Source of the DNA: a bacterium | GTDB taxonomy: Bacteria > Electryoneota > Electryoneia > Electryoneales > Electryoneaceae | Assembly (NCBI GenBank): GCA_020444265.1 | Contig: JAHLLH010000005.1 | Location: forward strand, 124,001 to 188,000 | Length of the DNA: 64,000 nt | Direction: 5' to 3' | Shown here: in pieces, positions 34,471-44,606 of the stretch | How positions within the stretch are numbered: the stretch's first letter is position 1 | Layout of the letters: every line of letters starts with the position of its first letter | The notes under the pieces: model-generated | Seen by the model: only the letters and a program-made list of their open reading frames with translations | The model's database searches: none | What the model was told of the DNA's origin: nothing | Position numbers and translations under genes: made by a program

Positions 34471-35163
34471 ATGATTCTTTCAACACTTCGCTCGCTTTTC
34501 TACCGGTATGGGGAGAAAGTATTCTCGCACCGTACCCTGAAAAACCTCCACATCGACCTTTGGCGGATGCGTGCCCGCATCATTCACCGCCGTCGCGGCC
34601 TCACTCCACCTTCACCGAAACTTCATCTTGGCTGCGGCGGACGGAAGGTGACCGGCTGGCTGAATGTGGATGTCATCGGGTCGGATTACGACATTGACCT
34701 GGGTCAGGGGTGGCTGCCCTGGCGCAACAACAGTCTCGAAGCGGTGGTTTCCCAGCATGTGGTCGAACACCTCGACCTGACCCGGGAGCTGGTCCCCCTC
34801 TTCCGTGAGCTGAAACGTGCCTGTAAACCCGGCGCTGAACTCTACATCTCCTGTCCGGATATGGAAAAGGCGTGCAAGTTCTATTTTGATGACAAGGGCG
34901 AGGAGATGCTCTTCAATCGAAAGTCGCGTTTCCCCAGTTTCGATCTCGGAGGTGTCCCAACCGTCCAGATGATCAATGATCTCTTTCATCGTGAGGGGGA
35001 GCACAAAAACCTCTTCGATCTTGAGCTGATGAAATGGCTGCTTGAGACGAGTGGCTTCAGCCAGGTTGAACGGATCGAGGAAGCCGACCTGCTGGATCGA
35101 TTCCCGGAATTCCCGGCACGGAACGATGATTATGTGAGCTTGTACGTGAAGGCGGTTGCGTAG
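34471..35163 (+). CDS. SAM-dependent methyltransferase
   Basis: A 230-residue class I methyltransferase. SAM-binding motif I LHLGCGGRKVTGWLNVD, then WRNNSLEAVVSQHVVEHLD with the VEHL motif typical of Methyltransf_11 enzymes linked to surface glycans. The hydrophobic/basic N-terminus (RTLKNLHIDLWRMRARII) may associate with the membrane. It follows the RmlD-like gene by 88 bases, so methylation of a deoxysugar is plausible but not shown. Confidence 0.8.
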   Translation: MILSTLRSLFYRYGEKVFSHRTLKNLHIDLWRMRARIIHRRRGLTPPSPKLHLGCGGRKVTGWLNVDVIGSDYDIDLGQGWLPWRNNSLEAVVSQHVVEHLDLTRELVPLFRELKRACKPGAELYISCPDMEKACKFYFDDKGEEMLFNRKSRFPSFDLGGVPTVQMINDLFHREGEHKNLFDLELMKWLLETSGFSQVERIEEADLLDRFPEFPARNDDYVSLYVKAVA

Positions 35164-35177
35164 TAGTATGACGAATT

Positions 35178-35285
35178 AGTCTTTGCGAAGAAGGTTTTAA
35201 GCCTGACCAAGCAATCCCCTCTGTGAATGGCAAGATGTGCCATACTCAGAGGGGATTGCTTCGTCTCATCGTTCCTTGCAATGTC
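35178..35285. repeat. Palindromic intergenic repeat (diverged copy of the 54.1 kb element)
   Basis: Inner arms AAGCAATCCCCTCTG (35209-35223) and CAGAGGGGATTGCTT (35247-35261) pair perfectly around a second hairpin ATGGCA/TGCCAT. Outer arms (TTTGCGAAGAAGG and CCTTGCAATG) are eroded. The inner arm corresponds to the GACGAAGCAACCCCCTT arm of 54086-54210. It lies between convergent genes and could work as a bidirectional terminator. Confidence 0.75.
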
Positions 35286-35290
35286 TTCTT

Positions 35291-36286
35291 TTACCGTCCG
35301 GGCCGAATCCCGGTACGGATCAGGTCGTGCAAGCGGATCATGCCGACACAATTGTTGGCATCATCAACGACAGGCAGGACTGTGATCTGGCTGGGACGGT
35401 TTTCCATCAGCAACAGAGCATCAATCGCCTTGTCGCTCGCCTTTACGACGGTCGGGTTACCGGTCATTACATCCTTCGCGGGCGCCTGCAGGAAATCGCC
35501 GCCGAGCTTTTGAATGCCGCGGCGAACATCACCGTCTGTCACGATTCCCAACAGCTTGCTGTTGTCATCCACCACATTCACACCACCAAGCGCCCTGCGT
35601 GTCAGCAGTACAAGCACATCGGACATCGGGGCGTCCGGAAGGCAAACCGGGTTGTTTTCGCCGCCATGCATCATGTCGCTGACCGCGAGCAGCAACCGTT
35701 TCCCGAGTGACCCCCCCGGATGGTTTTTCGCGAAGTCTTCCGTGCTGAATCCGCGCAATTGCATCAGCACCGCTGCGAGCGCATCTCCCATCAGCATGGT
35801 CACTGTGGTGCTGCTGGTCGGTGCCAGGCCGATGGGGCACGCTTCACGTTCCACACCCACATCCAGCCAGATGTCCGCAGATCGGGCGATCCTGCTCGAC
35901 TCCTCGCCGACCATGGCGACAAGCAGAGTCTCTTTCCGTCTCAGGGCAGGGATCAGGTCACGCAGCTCTTCGGTCTCGCCCGATTTGCTGATGAGGATGA
36001 CCACATCGCCATCGGTCACCATACCGAGGTCGCCATGTGCCGCGTCGCCAGGATGGAGAAAGAGGGCGACAATCCCGGTCGACCGCAGGGTCGCTGCCAC
36101 TTTCTGGGCAATCACCCCACTCTTGCCCGCACCGATCAGGATCACCTTGCCAGTGGTATTCAGGATAGCGTGGACTGTATCGACAAAGGTGCCATTGAGC
36201 CTGTCACGAACCGCGCTGGCAGCCTCGATTTCGAGGTTGAAGATCTCCCGGGCGCGCCCGAGAATGTTCTGGGTATCGTCGTTCAT
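35291..36286 (-). CDS. kdsD: Arabinose-5-phosphate isomerase (KdsD/KpsF family)
   Basis: A 331-residue enzyme converting ribulose-5-phosphate to arabinose-5-phosphate, the first step to KDO for lipopolysaccharide. SIS domain with GKVILIGAGKSG, LFLHPGDAAHGDLGMV and ISKSGETEEL, the signature LAPTSSTTVTMLMGDALA, HPGGSLGKRLL, and two C-terminal CBS repeats. The start at 36286 is preferred to one 159 bases upstream: GGAG lies before it and the conserved region begins there. It supports an LPS-containing outer membrane together with lptD at 60.7 kb. Confidence 0.93.
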   Translation of the reverse strand: MNDDTQNILGRAREIFNLEIEAASAVRDRLNGTFVDTVHAILNTTGKVILIGAGKSGVIAQKVAATLRSTGIVALFLHPGDAAHGDLGMVTDGDVVILISKSGETEELRDLIPALRRKETLLVAMVGEESSRIARSADIWLDVGVEREACPIGLAPTSSTTVTMLMGDALAAVLMQLRGFSTEDFAKNHPGGSLGKRLLLAVSDMMHGGENNPVCLPDAPMSDVLVLLTRRALGGVNVVDDNSKLLGIVTDGDVRRGIQKLGGDFLQAPAKDVMTGNPTVVKASDKAIDALLLMENRPSQITVLPVVDDANNCVGMIRLHDLIRTGIRPGR

Positions 36287-36416
36287 GCCTGCATCTCCAA
36301 CAACCGCCGGTTTGCGCAACCCCTTCCTGTCGCGCCGGGGGCTAATGTAATACCTGAAAAGGGAGAATGCCTGTCCTGTCCCAGCCCTCGCCGTTTCCTC
36401 GGACGACACTCCATGC

Positions 36417-36446
36417 TTGCTCAGTAGTGGGTTCCTGTTGTACAAT
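36417..36446 (+). promoter_or_regulatory. Candidate promoter for the HPr-enzyme I genes
   Basis: TTGCTC (36417-36422) and TACAAT (36441-36446) are 18 bases apart, about 87 bases before the HPr start, in the 246-base gap between divergent genes. Confidence 0.4.
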
Positions 36447-36532
36447 GGGTTTTCGCAGTCCTCGCGGACCGTTGAATGGATGGTCCGTTTTTCTCTTTCA
36501 GCAGCAGCATCAGCGAGGGTTTGACCGTACCG

Positions 36533-36802
36533 ATGAAACAGGCGAAAGTCGTCCTAGTCAACAAGCTCGGTTTGCATGCACGCCCGGCGTCCCATTTTGT
36601 CAAGATTTCGGCAAAATTCAAGGATACGTCGGTCGAAATCGCACGTGGTGGCGAGATTGTAAACGGCAAAAGCATCCTCGGTGTGATGATGCTCGCTGCC
36701 GGACCGGGTACGGAGCTGGAGCTGCGTGTTGACGGCCCCTCCGAAGATGATTGCCTTGCGGAACTGGTCGAGCTGATTCAGAACAAATTCTACGAGGACT
36801 GA
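36533..36802 (+). CDS. ptsH: Phosphocarrier protein HPr
   Basis: An 89-residue HPr: NKLGLHARPASHFVK with the phosphorylatable His15, and NGKSILGVMMLAAGPG with the regulatory serine at position 47. Enzyme I follows 81 bases downstream. No sugar-specific EII genes are visible in the window, so the pair may serve regulatory phosphotransfer (for example through an HPr kinase) rather than sugar import. The ATG at 36533 is chosen over an upstream in-frame start because it matches the normal HPr length; the upstream GAGGG is rather far away. Confidence 0.95.
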   Translation: MKQAKVVLVNKLGLHARPASHFVKISAKFKDTSVEIARGGEIVNGKSILGVMMLAAGPGTELELRVDGPSEDDCLAELVELIQNKFYED

Positions 36803-36883
36803 CACTCCCCCCTCCCCCCGAGTATTCAACGTTCGGATTCCCTATATTCCCTTCCACCCCGAAGGGAAAGGTGTGATTTCTTC

Positions 36884-38650
36884 ATGGTTCGGCAAGTCAA
36901 CCTGACAGGACAACCTGTTGCTCCCGGCATCGCTCTCGGCCCGGCATTCCTGCTGAGACGTGAGCGCAAAAACGTTCCCCATTCGACCATTACGGAGGCC
37001 TCCGTGGCGGGCGAACTGGAACGGCTTGATGATGCCATGGAGCGGACACGCATCGACCTGCGGTATAACCGTCGCAAGGCGACTCGTACGCTGGGCGAAA
37101 TTGTCGCCCGCATCTTTGATGCCCATCTGATGATCATGGATGACGAGCCTACCTTCGACAGCATCCGTGATGTCATCCGTACGGAGCTGGTCTCCGCCGA
37201 GTATGCCCTCTATCGGAGCCTCGAGTCGGTCGCCCGTCAGTTTGACGCTCAAAAGGAAGATCTTTTTCGGGATCGAGCGCAGGATGTACGGGACGTAGGC
37301 CGCAGGATACTCGCGCATCTAACCGGTGCACCGACTGATACCATCGGCGACCTGCATGAACCGGCCATCTTGATCGCCTCCGAGCTGAATCCTTCCGATG
37401 TCCTGCAAATGGACCCGGAAAAGATCCTTGGTGTCGCGACCGATGCCGGCGGGGCAACCAGCCACACCGCCATCCTGACACGCACCCTCGGAGTACCGAG
37501 TGTCGTCGGCCTGAAAGAGATCACCACGAGTTGCGAACCGGGCAACCTGGTGGCGATTAACGGTAACTCGGGCAAGGTGCTCATCCGTCCGACGGCCAAG
37601 CAGGAAGAGAAGTACCGGGAGAAGGAAAGGCACTATCACCAGTTCCGAGACTCCCTGCTGGATATCCGTGACAAACAGGCGATCACAAAAGATGGCCACC
37701 AGATCGAGCTTGCTGCCAACATCGAACTGCCGGACGAAGCAAAACGTGTTGTACGAGCGGGAGGGGATGGAGTCGGACTCTACCGAACTGAATATCTCGT
37801 TCTTGCACACGGCGGCATTCCCAGCGAAGAGGTCCAGGAGAAGGAATACCGACGGGTGGCGCAGATGCTCCAGGGGCGTCCCCTTGTCATCCGTACCTTC
37901 GACCTCGGTGGCGACAAAGCCTTCCCGGGCGCGGGGATCAAACCGGAAGCCAATCCCTTCCTCGGATGGCGCGCCATCCGTGTTGCACTAGATCGTCCTG
38001 AGATGCTCTTGCCCCAGCTTCGCGCCATTTTACGTGCAAGCCCGGAAGGCAATTTTCGCATCATGTTCCCGATGATCGGGAACCTGGAAGAGCTGATCGC
38101 CGTCAAGGCAATGCTGGCGCAGGCCCGTGCCGAATTGGACAGTGAAGGGGTTCCGTACGACAAAGAGATCGAAGTAGGGATCATGGTGGAGGTCCCTTCC
38201 GCCGCCCTGCTGGCGCATCGTTTCGCCCCACATGTCGACTTCTTCTCGATTGGCACCAACGATCTCGTGCAGTTCACGCTTGCGGTGGACCGTAGCAACG
38301 AGCAAGTAGCTGATCTGCACCAGCCATTTCATCCAGCTGTCTTACAGTTGATTGATCGCACTGTGAGGGCGGGGAAGGAAGCGGGAATCTGGACAGGGCT
38401 CTGCGGCGAACTCGCCGGCAATCCGCTCGCCACTCTGCTACTGGTTGGGCTCGGATTGGACGAACTTTCCACCAGCCCTTCTGTCATCCCTGAAATCAAG
38501 AAATTGATCCTCTCGTCCACCCTCGAAGAGAGTCGTGCCCTGGCGGCCGAAGCCCTCGAGCTTGGCACCGTCCAGGAGGTTCGCGACCTGCTGCTGACGA
38601 CGATGAAGAAACGGTTCAGAGACATGCCTATCTGGTTTGGAGACCTGTAA
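36884..38650 (+). CDS. ptsI: Phosphoenolpyruvate-protein phosphotransferase (enzyme I)
   Basis: A 588-residue enzyme I that autophosphorylates from PEP and passes the phosphate to HPr. The active-site histidine is His194 in DAGGATSHTAILTRTLGVPS. The PEP-binding TIM-barrel region shows GLYRTEYL, RTFDLGGDK, NPFLGWRAIR, GIMVEVPSAAL, FSIGTNDLVQFTLAVDR and the C-terminal LCGELAGNP. Length is normal. It ends one base before the isomerase gene, so PTS proteins and sugar-phosphate metabolism are co-expressed. Confidence 0.96.
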   Translation: MVRQVNLTGQPVAPGIALGPAFLLRRERKNVPHSTITEASVAGELERLDDAMERTRIDLRYNRRKATRTLGEIVARIFDAHLMIMDDEPTFDSIRDVIRTELVSAEYALYRSLESVARQFDAQKEDLFRDRAQDVRDVGRRILAHLTGAPTDTIGDLHEPAILIASELNPSDVLQMDPEKILGVATDAGGATSHTAILTRTLGVPSVVGLKEITTSCEPGNLVAINGNSGKVLIRPTAKQEEKYREKERHYHQFRDSLLDIRDKQAITKDGHQIELAANIELPDEAKRVVRAGGDGVGLYRTEYLVLAHGGIPSEEVQEKEYRRVAQMLQGRPLVIRTFDLGGDKAFPGAGIKPEANPFLGWRAIRVALDRPEMLLPQLRAILRASPEGNFRIMFPMIGNLEELIAVKAMLAQARAELDSEGVPYDKEIEVGIMVEVPSAALLAHRFAPHVDFFSIGTNDLVQFTLAVDRSNEQVADLHQPFHPAVLQLIDRTVRAGKEAGIWTGLCGELAGNPLATLLLVGLGLDELSTSPSVIPEIKKLILSSTLEESRALAAEALELGTVQEVRDLLLTTMKKRFRDMPIWFGDL

Positions 38651-38651
38651 A

Positions 38652-39695
38652 ATGCCCCACTTTGACCGCAATCTGGACAAGTCCGACATGTACGGAAAGA
38701 TCGCCGATTGGCCCGAGCAGGTTGCACGCTCGCTGCCGAACGGGATCGAAGCTGGAAAGACGCATGTGGCCTCTGCGCCTCGTTGCCTTGTCTGGGCCGG
38801 AATGGGCGGAAGCGCCATCGGAGGCGACTTCGCAGCAGCCATCGCCCAAAGTCGTGCATCTTTCCCGATTCTGGTCCACCGTGGCGGTCATCTACCAGCA
38901 TGGGTAGGCAAAGAGGATCGAGGTCTATTGGTCAGCTTCTCAGGCAACACTGCAGAAACGGTGGATGCAGCTGAAGCGGCGGCGAATCGTGGTATTGGTC
39001 TCGACCTTCTGACCAGCGGTGGAAAACTTGGCCCTTGGGGCGAGCAGCAGCAAATCCCCGTTGTTAAAGTTCCCGGTGGACGTCCCCCACGGTCGGCCCT
39101 GGGCGATCTCTTCTCAAGCTCGCTCGGCCTGCTCGCGGGACGTGGCTGGATCGACCTGCCACAGCATGAGATGGACGAGACCCTTACCGCCATCCGGGAA
39201 GCGACCAACGCCAACCGTGATGAACCTTCATCAAGCAACCACCCCTGCGCCCCGCTTGTTGAGCTACTGGATGACCGTCTGCCAATGATCTACGGCACCG
39301 GTTCCATGTTGCCCGTGGCGCGTCGCTGGGCCAATCAGATCAACGAGAACTCGAAGCGGCCTGCGCATTGGGGTGAGCTGCCTGAGATGAACCATAATGA
39401 AGTGGTCGCTTACCTCGAGGGAACTCCCTGGGGGGAACGGTCGGCGCTTCTTTTCCTGGTTGACCCGGACAGCCCGGCGGATGTGCGGAAACGGGTGGAT
39501 GTGACCCTTTCCCTCGCCGAGCGCGCGGGGTGGAAAGGTCAAATCATTCATGCAACAGGTGGAACACCCTTGGCACGTCTGCTTACCATGACAATCTTTG
39601 GTGATTGGCTGAGTTACTGGATAGCATTGGCGGAAGGTGTTGATCCGACACCAATCCCGACCATTGACGCATTGAAGGCCGCGCTGGAATCCTGA
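38652..39695 (+). CDS. Bifunctional phosphoglucose/phosphomannose isomerase
   Basis: A 347-residue SIS-domain isomerase interconverting glucose-6-P, fructose-6-P and mannose-6-P, feeding glycolysis and mannose-type sugar nucleotides. Hallmarks: VWAGMGGSAIGGDF, LLVSFSGNTAETVDA, PPRSALGDLF, YGTGSMLPVARRWANQINEN and LPEMNHNEVVAY. The bifunctional archaeal/bacterial type is indicated by the short length and the MNHNE motif. The ATG at 38652, one base after the ptsI stop, is chosen over an upstream frame that would overlap ptsI. Confidence 0.9.
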   Translation: MPHFDRNLDKSDMYGKIADWPEQVARSLPNGIEAGKTHVASAPRCLVWAGMGGSAIGGDFAAAIAQSRASFPILVHRGGHLPAWVGKEDRGLLVSFSGNTAETVDAAEAAANRGIGLDLLTSGGKLGPWGEQQQIPVVKVPGGRPPRSALGDLFSSSLGLLAGRGWIDLPQHEMDETLTAIREATNANRDEPSSSNHPCAPLVELLDDRLPMIYGTGSMLPVARRWANQINENSKRPAHWGELPEMNHNEVVAYLEGTPWGERSALLFLVDPDSPADVRKRVDVTLSLAERAGWKGQIIHATGGTPLARLLTMTIFGDWLSYWIALAEGVDPTPIPTIDALKAALES

Positions 39696-39856
39696 CCTCC
39701 GAATTCTGGATTGGTGTGATGGATACCACGGATTCCAAGCGGTGAAAGTCCTATATTCGATGGCTTTTTGCGACCTGCCCTGCCAGTGAAAGGAACACAG
39801 CCGGGCGGACATTTGACAACAAACAACCCTTTTCATACAGTTGGAGACGTTGAACG

Positions 39857-40999
39857 ATGAGACCATTCCTCTTTACGAGTGAATCGGTGACGGAGGGGCA
39901 CCCGGATAAAGTCGCAGATCAGATCAGTGATGCCGTCCTCGATGCCATTCTGTCAGAAGATCCATTTGGACGTGTTGCTTGTGAAACCTTCGTTACCACT
40001 GGTCTTGTTCTGGTCGGTGGTGAGATAACCACAACGACCTATGCTGACATTCCAAACATTGCCCGTGATGTCATCCGTGACATCGGATACGTAAACAGTG
40101 ACGTTGGATTTGATGCCAACACCTGCAGCGTCCTCACCTCGATTGACCAGCAGGCAACAGACATCGCCATGGGTGTTGACCGTGCCGGTGCTGGCGACCA
40201 GGGCATGATGTTCGGCTTCGCATGCAACGAAACCGATGTCCTGATGCCTCTTCCAATCACCCTGTCCCACCAGTTGACACGCCGTCTCGCTGAATTAAGA
40301 AAAGATGGCACCCTCCCCTGGTTGCGTCCGGACGGCAAAGCCCAGGTCTCCGTGCAGTATGTGGATGGCAAACCGGATAAGATTAGGACGGTTGTCGTCT
40401 CCACTCAGCATGCACCTGACGTGAAGACAGATACCCTTCGCGAAGAGATCCTCAAGCGGGTGATCATGCCCCTGCTCCCGAAGGAAATGGTGGACGAGAA
40501 GGAACTGGTGGTTCACATCAACCCGACCGGCCGTTTTGTACAGGGTGGCCCAAAGGCCGATGCCGGCCTCACAGGTCGAAAGATCATTGTGGACACGTAT
40601 GGCGGCTATGCCCCCCATGGCGGTGGTGCATTCAGCGGCAAGGACTCGACCAAGGTCGACCGTAGCGGCGCCTACATGGCTCGTTATGCTGCCAAAAATG
40701 TTGTTGCAGCCGGCCTCGCAGATCGCTGCCAGATTCAGGTGGCCTATGCCATTGGCGTGGCAGATCCGGTCAGCCTGCTGGTGGATACGAACGGCACCTC
40801 AAAGATCGAAGAGGCACGGATCGAAGAACTACTGCGCAGTGAATTGAACTGGACTCCTGCCGGCATCATCGACACCTTGAACCTTCGTCTTCCGATCTTC
40901 CGCCGCACAGCGGCCTACGGCCACTTTGGTCGCGAGGAAGATGGCTTCACTTGGGAAAAGAGTGACGAATTGGCCAAGCGACTCGCTGACAAGGCCTGA
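39857..40999 (+). CDS. metK: S-adenosylmethionine synthetase
   Basis: A 380-residue MetK that forms SAM from ATP and methionine. Motifs: [68 protein letters not shown], and the C-terminal AYGHFGRE. Length and motif order are standard. GGAG lies about 10 bases before the ATG. ahcY follows, so the two enzymes of the SAM cycle are side by side, separated by a strong hairpin. Confidence 0.97.
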   Translation: MRPFLFTSESVTEGHPDKVADQISDAVLDAILSEDPFGRVACETFVTTGLVLVGGEITTTTYADIPNIARDVIRDIGYVNSDVGFDANTCSVLTSIDQQATDIAMGVDRAGAGDQGMMFGFACNETDVLMPLPITLSHQLTRRLAELRKDGTLPWLRPDGKAQVSVQYVDGKPDKIRTVVVSTQHAPDVKTDTLREEILKRVIMPLLPKEMVDEKELVVHINPTGRFVQGGPKADAGLTGRKIIVDTYGGYAPHGGGAFSGKDSTKVDRSGAYMARYAAKNVVAAGLADRCQIQVAYAIGVADPVSLLVDTNGTSKIEEARIEELLRSELNWTPAGIIDTLNLRLPIFRRTAAYGHFGREEDGFTWEKSDELAKRLADKA

Positions 41000-41015
41000 G
41001 AAACATACCCGATCA

Positions 41016-41048
41016 CCATGCTTCCGGGTCGCCGGAAGCATGGCTTTT
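41016..41048 (+). terminator. Intrinsic terminator between metK and ahcY
   Basis: A 12-bp perfect stem (CCATGCTTCCGG with CCGGAAGCATGG, loop GTCG) followed by CTTTTC. Since ahcY starts only 26 bases later in the same direction, it may be a partial terminator that sets the metK:ahcY ratio. Confidence 0.75.
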
Positions 41049-41073
41049 CATTCGAAACCTGAAGGAAATACTG

Positions 41074-42342
41074 GTGAGACCTACAGACTGCGATGTAAAA
41101 GATTTGAATATGGCGGACGAAGGACTTCGTCGTATCCGCTGGGCCGATAACGACATGCCCGTGTTGCAGCAGATCCGTGAGCGATTCCGCAAGGATCAGC
41201 CTCTGGCCGGAATGCGCTTGAGCGCCTGCCTGCATGTAACCGCCGAGACCGCCAATCTCGTTCGCACCCTGCAAGCTGGTGGGGCGGATGTTGTGCTGTG
41301 CGCCTCCAACCCCCTCTCCACACAGGATGATGTCGCTGCGAGCCTGGTACGCGATTTTGACATTCGTGTCTACGCGATCCGTGCGATCAACAACGAGGGC
41401 TACTACAAGCACCTCACCGCCGCAGCAGAGCACAAGCCGCACATCACGATGGATGACGGCTGTGACCTGGTCACCCTGATCCACGAGAAATACCCTGAAC
41501 AGCTTGACGACATGGTTGGCTCGATGGAAGAGACCACGACTGGAGTCATCCGTCTCCGTGCGATGGAGAAGGGCGGAGCTTTAAAGCTTCCTGTGATCGC
41601 CGTCAACGACGCGAAGACAAAAAATATGTTTGATAACCGGTACGGTACCGGTCAGTCGACGGTTGATGGTATCATTCGTGCGACCGATGTCCTGATTGCC
41701 GGCAAAACGGTTGTCACTGCTGGTTATGGCTGGTGTGGCCGTGGCTTTGCCAACCGGTGCCGTGGCATGGGTGCCAATGTTGTCGTCACCGAAATTGATC
41801 CGATCAAGGCGCTGGAAGCAGCGATGGACGGGTTCCGTGTGATGAAGATGGAAGATGCAGCCTCTGTTGGCGACATCTTCTGCACCCTGACCGGAAACAA
41901 GCATGTCCTTCGTGATGAGCATTTCGCGAAGATGAAGGACGGGGCCATGGTCGCCAACAGCGGTCACTTCGATATCGAGATCGATATCCCCGCCCTGGAG
42001 AACCTTGCCAAGCAGGTCAATCGAGGTGTACGAAACAACGTTGACGAGTATACCTTGGAAAATAATCACCGTATCTTCTTGCTTGCAGAAGGTCGGTTGA
42101 TTAATCTTGCCGCTGCCGAGGGGCATCCCGCATCCGTTATGGATATGAGCTTCGCAACCCAGGCCCTCGCAACGTCCTATATGGCGGAACACGGCGAGGA
42201 GCTGAAGGATGCTGTCTACGATCCGCCCGCTGAGATCGAGGATGAAGTCAGCCGCTTGAAGCTGGCCGCGATGAAGCTCGAAATCGACGAGTTGACAGAA
42301 GAGCAAATAGCCTACCTGTCCGACTGGCACGAGGGCACCTGA
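41074..42342 (+). CDS. ahcY: S-adenosylhomocysteine hydrolase
   Basis: A 422-residue NAD-dependent enzyme that splits S-adenosylhomocysteine to adenosine and homocysteine, relieving product inhibition of methyltransferases. Substrate motifs [28 protein letters not shown] and MDDGCDLV, then [13 protein letters not shown] and [13 protein letters not shown], and the NAD-binding [12 protein letters not shown]. The GTG start at 41074 has AAGGA upstream; ATG 41110 is a possible alternative. Several methyltransferases in this window are natural producers of its substrate. Confidence 0.96.
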   Translation: MRPTDCDVKDLNMADEGLRRIRWADNDMPVLQQIRERFRKDQPLAGMRLSACLHVTAETANLVRTLQAGGADVVLCASNPLSTQDDVAASLVRDFDIRVYAIRAINNEGYYKHLTAAAEHKPHITMDDGCDLVTLIHEKYPEQLDDMVGSMEETTTGVIRLRAMEKGGALKLPVIAVNDAKTKNMFDNRYGTGQSTVDGIIRATDVLIAGKTVVTAGYGWCGRGFANRCRGMGANVVVTEIDPIKALEAAMDGFRVMKMEDAASVGDIFCTLTGNKHVLRDEHFAKMKDGAMVANSGHFDIEIDIPALENLAKQVNRGVRNNVDEYTLENNHRIFLLAEGRLINLAAAEGHPASVMDMSFATQALATSYMAEHGEELKDAVYDPPAEIEDEVSRLKLAAMKLEIDELTEEQIAYLSDWHEGT

Positions 42343-42358
42343 TTTACGCCTTCTCAAT

Positions 42359-42395
42359 ACCGCCAGGCGAGGCAGCTTGGCGGTTTTTTCATTTT
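42359..42395 (+). terminator. Intrinsic terminator after ahcY
   Basis: ACCGCCAGG pairs with CTTGGCGGT (one G-T wobble, loop of eight) and runs directly into TTTTTTCATTTTT. A textbook rho-independent terminator. Confidence 0.85.
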
Positions 42396-42424
42396 TGACA
42401 ACGAATCCCAAGAGGGAGGAGCTT

Positions 42425-44605
42425 ATGCAGCCTTGGAATGGAGGCGGTCCAGGCCAGAAATGGTTGGTCGGACTTGTCGCCGCTCTCGCACTGGTCACTG
42501 TGCGATGTGCCATCCCAACAAATCCCGGCCTGCCAACCTGGGACATTCCCATGGCGATGCCGTTCAGCGAACAGGTCTATGACCTCGTCGGACTGGTATC
42601 ACAAGAGGGCGAGATTGATTCGACTGGCAGCGGTATTGAAACGTTCGAGGGTGGACAGATGCGATTTGTCTACCAGGATAGTATTCCTTACCAGCAGGTC
42701 AGCGAAAACGACCTGAGGTTTAACCCGGAACTCGAACATACCTTCATCACTTCAACCGATACGATCACCATCGACCCCCAAGAGGAACGACAGGCGGGTA
42801 TCGGGATGCGTGAAATCGTAAGCGGCATCCCGTGGAACGATGGGGATACGATCAACCTGCCGGACGGTGATATTCCGACGGACGCGCAGGAAGTCAACCT
42901 GGACGAGTTGGAAACGATGGCTGTGGTGCATGTGGTGGCGCCCAATGGCGGCGGCATGGACATGACCCTGTTCAACAACACCAACGTTGTCTGGGATGAG
43001 ATCAATGTGACCATTGCCCTCAACGAGCCCGGCCGTCCTGTTCTGGACGAGATGACCTGGACCAACCTGCAGCCGAATGCTGAGGAAGTTCGCTTCGCCG
43101 ATCTTTCCGGTGACAGTCTGAAAGCAAACCTGTTGCTCATCGTCAACGGCAGCTTCTCCCAGCAGAACAATGTTCAGCTATTCGAGTCGCACGGTCTCGA
43201 ATTTACCATGAACATTCTGGAACTGAAGGTTGATTGGGCCGAAGCCATCGTGGAGAAGCAGGAACCCCAGACCTCGGCATCGCGAAACGACCTGAACCAG
43301 GAAGACTGGATTGAACGCGCGGTAATTCGTTCCGGCGCACTGGTCTTTGAAGTCGAAAACCAGACGGATGTACGTGACTCGATTTACGTCACCTTCCCGA
43401 ACTTCTTTGTTGCTGGAACAGATGATACGCTTCGAAGTGCATTTGAAGTAGATCGTTCCGAAAATGGCGAGGGTGCGGTACATACCGAGGTGATCGATCT
43501 GGAAGGTTACGCACTTCGCATGCCCCTGCCAGATTCGGATTCAGATACACAAGGTTTTGAAGCGCGAACGACTGTAGTAGTTCTCGGATCAGAAGATGAT
43601 CAGGGAAACCCGAGGTTCGCACGGGTCGCGGCAGAAGATTCGGTTATCACCAGATTCTATACCGAAGAAATGTACTTCGAGCGCTTCGATGGCCTCGCCA
43701 AGGATATTTCGATCGACGTCGACCGGCAGGAACAGGCACTGGATGTCTTCGACGCCCAGCCTGACTTGCAGACCGACCTGTTGAACAACTTCATGATCGA
43801 CCGCGCCCGTTTCTTCTTCGACATGGACAACGGTTTCGATTTCCCGATGCGTCTCATTCTCAACTTTATCGCTGAGAACGAAGAAGCAGGCGAGACCTTC
43901 GACACGACCTACACAATCGACCTGGAAGCTAGTCAGGATACCTTCTCTGTGGATGATGTTCAGAACCTGATCAACATTCTGCCCAACCGGATCACCTTTA
44001 CTACGGCGGTTCGAATGGGACGAGACCACTTCACGCAAACACCACCCTTCGAGTCACGTTCGCTTTCGTTGGGTGACAGTTTGCAGGGTCAGTTCTCGGT
44101 CTATTCACCCTTCCGGTTAGTGATCAACGATACCACGGCTGTGCGTCCCGCACCGACACTGATGGGTCAGAATTTCGACCAGCCGATCCAGAACATTCGG
44201 TTGATCACCAAGGTCAGTAATACTGTCCCCATAGGCGGTACGGTCTATCTGCTTGCCGGATCGTTCTCCTCCCTTGAGCTCGCCCGTCAAGAGCTGACTC
44301 GCGCCAATATTGCAGACTACCAGATCATGACACCACTGCCAATCCATGCCGCACCGATTGATCCAGCTACTGGCCGTGTGATTTACGCAGCACTCGACAG
44401 CACGACGACGGAAATTCCGGCTGAGGCAATTGATGTATTCGTCGAAGACGATGTTTACGTCCGGCAGGTCTTGGTGCTTGATCCGACAAACGATGAGAAT
44501 GGTGATCCGCAAACCATCGCGATGTACGAAGATGATGCGATTTCTGTGACCATTCTTGGTGAAGTCACATACAGGGTGAACGAACAAGATGAAGGAGGTC
44601 AGTAA
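42425..44605 (+). CDS. Putative outer-membrane lipoprotein or secreted beta-rich protein, unknown
   Basis: A 726-residue protein. The start at 42425 is chosen because GGGAGGAG lies just upstream and a hydrophobic segment follows (WLVGLVAALALVTVRCAIPT). Cys28 may be lipidated, but the preceding arginine departs from a classical lipobox. The mature start TNPGLPTWDIPMAMPFSE resembles FCB-group lipoproteins that open with a Trp-Asp-x-Pro beta-strand. The rest is acidic and strand-rich with no catalytic motif. It ends one base before the barrel gene, so the two probably form a unit. Confidence 0.65.
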   Translation: MQPWNGGGPGQKWLVGLVAALALVTVRCAIPTNPGLPTWDIPMAMPFSEQVYDLVGLVSQEGEIDSTGSGIETFEGGQMRFVYQDSIPYQQVSENDLRFNPELEHTFITSTDTITIDPQEERQAGIGMREIVSGIPWNDGDTINLPDGDIPTDAQEVNLDELETMAVVHVVAPNGGGMDMTLFNNTNVVWDEINVTIALNEPGRPVLDEMTWTNLQPNAEEVRFADLSGDSLKANLLLIVNGSFSQQNNVQLFESHGLEFTMNILELKVDWAEAIVEKQEPQTSASRNDLNQEDWIERAVIRSGALVFEVENQTDVRDSIYVTFPNFFVAGTDDTLRSAFEVDRSENGEGAVHTEVIDLEGYALRMPLPDSDSDTQGFEARTTVVVLGSEDDQGNPRFARVAAEDSVITRFYTEEMYFERFDGLAKDISIDVDRQEQALDVFDAQPDLQTDLLNNFMIDRARFFFDMDNGFDFPMRLILNFIAENEEAGETFDTTYTIDLEASQDTFSVDDVQNLINILPNRITFTTAVRMGRDHFTQTPPFESRSLSLGDSLQGQFSVYSPFRLVINDTTAVRPAPTLMGQNFDQPIQNIRLITKVSNTVPIGGTVYLLAGSFSSLELARQELTRANIADYQIMTPLPIHAAPIDPATGRVIYAALDSTTTEIPAEAIDVFVEDDVYVRQVLVLDPTNDENGDPQTIAMYEDDAISVTILGEVTYRVNEQDEGGQ

Positions 44606-44606
44606 G

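Noticed and set aside
34471-36427. Other long frames around 35.2-36.4 kb on the plus strand
   Set aside because: They are opposite kdsD, which has all SIS and CBS motifs. The antisense products are low-complexity and arginine/serine rich.
39696-39856. SAM riboswitch upstream of metK
   Set aside because: I looked for the conserved SAM-I and SAM-II core pieces and did not find them. TTGACA (39813) with TACAGT (39836) is well spaced, but it would place the transcript start inside the ribosome site, so I did not list it as a promoter.
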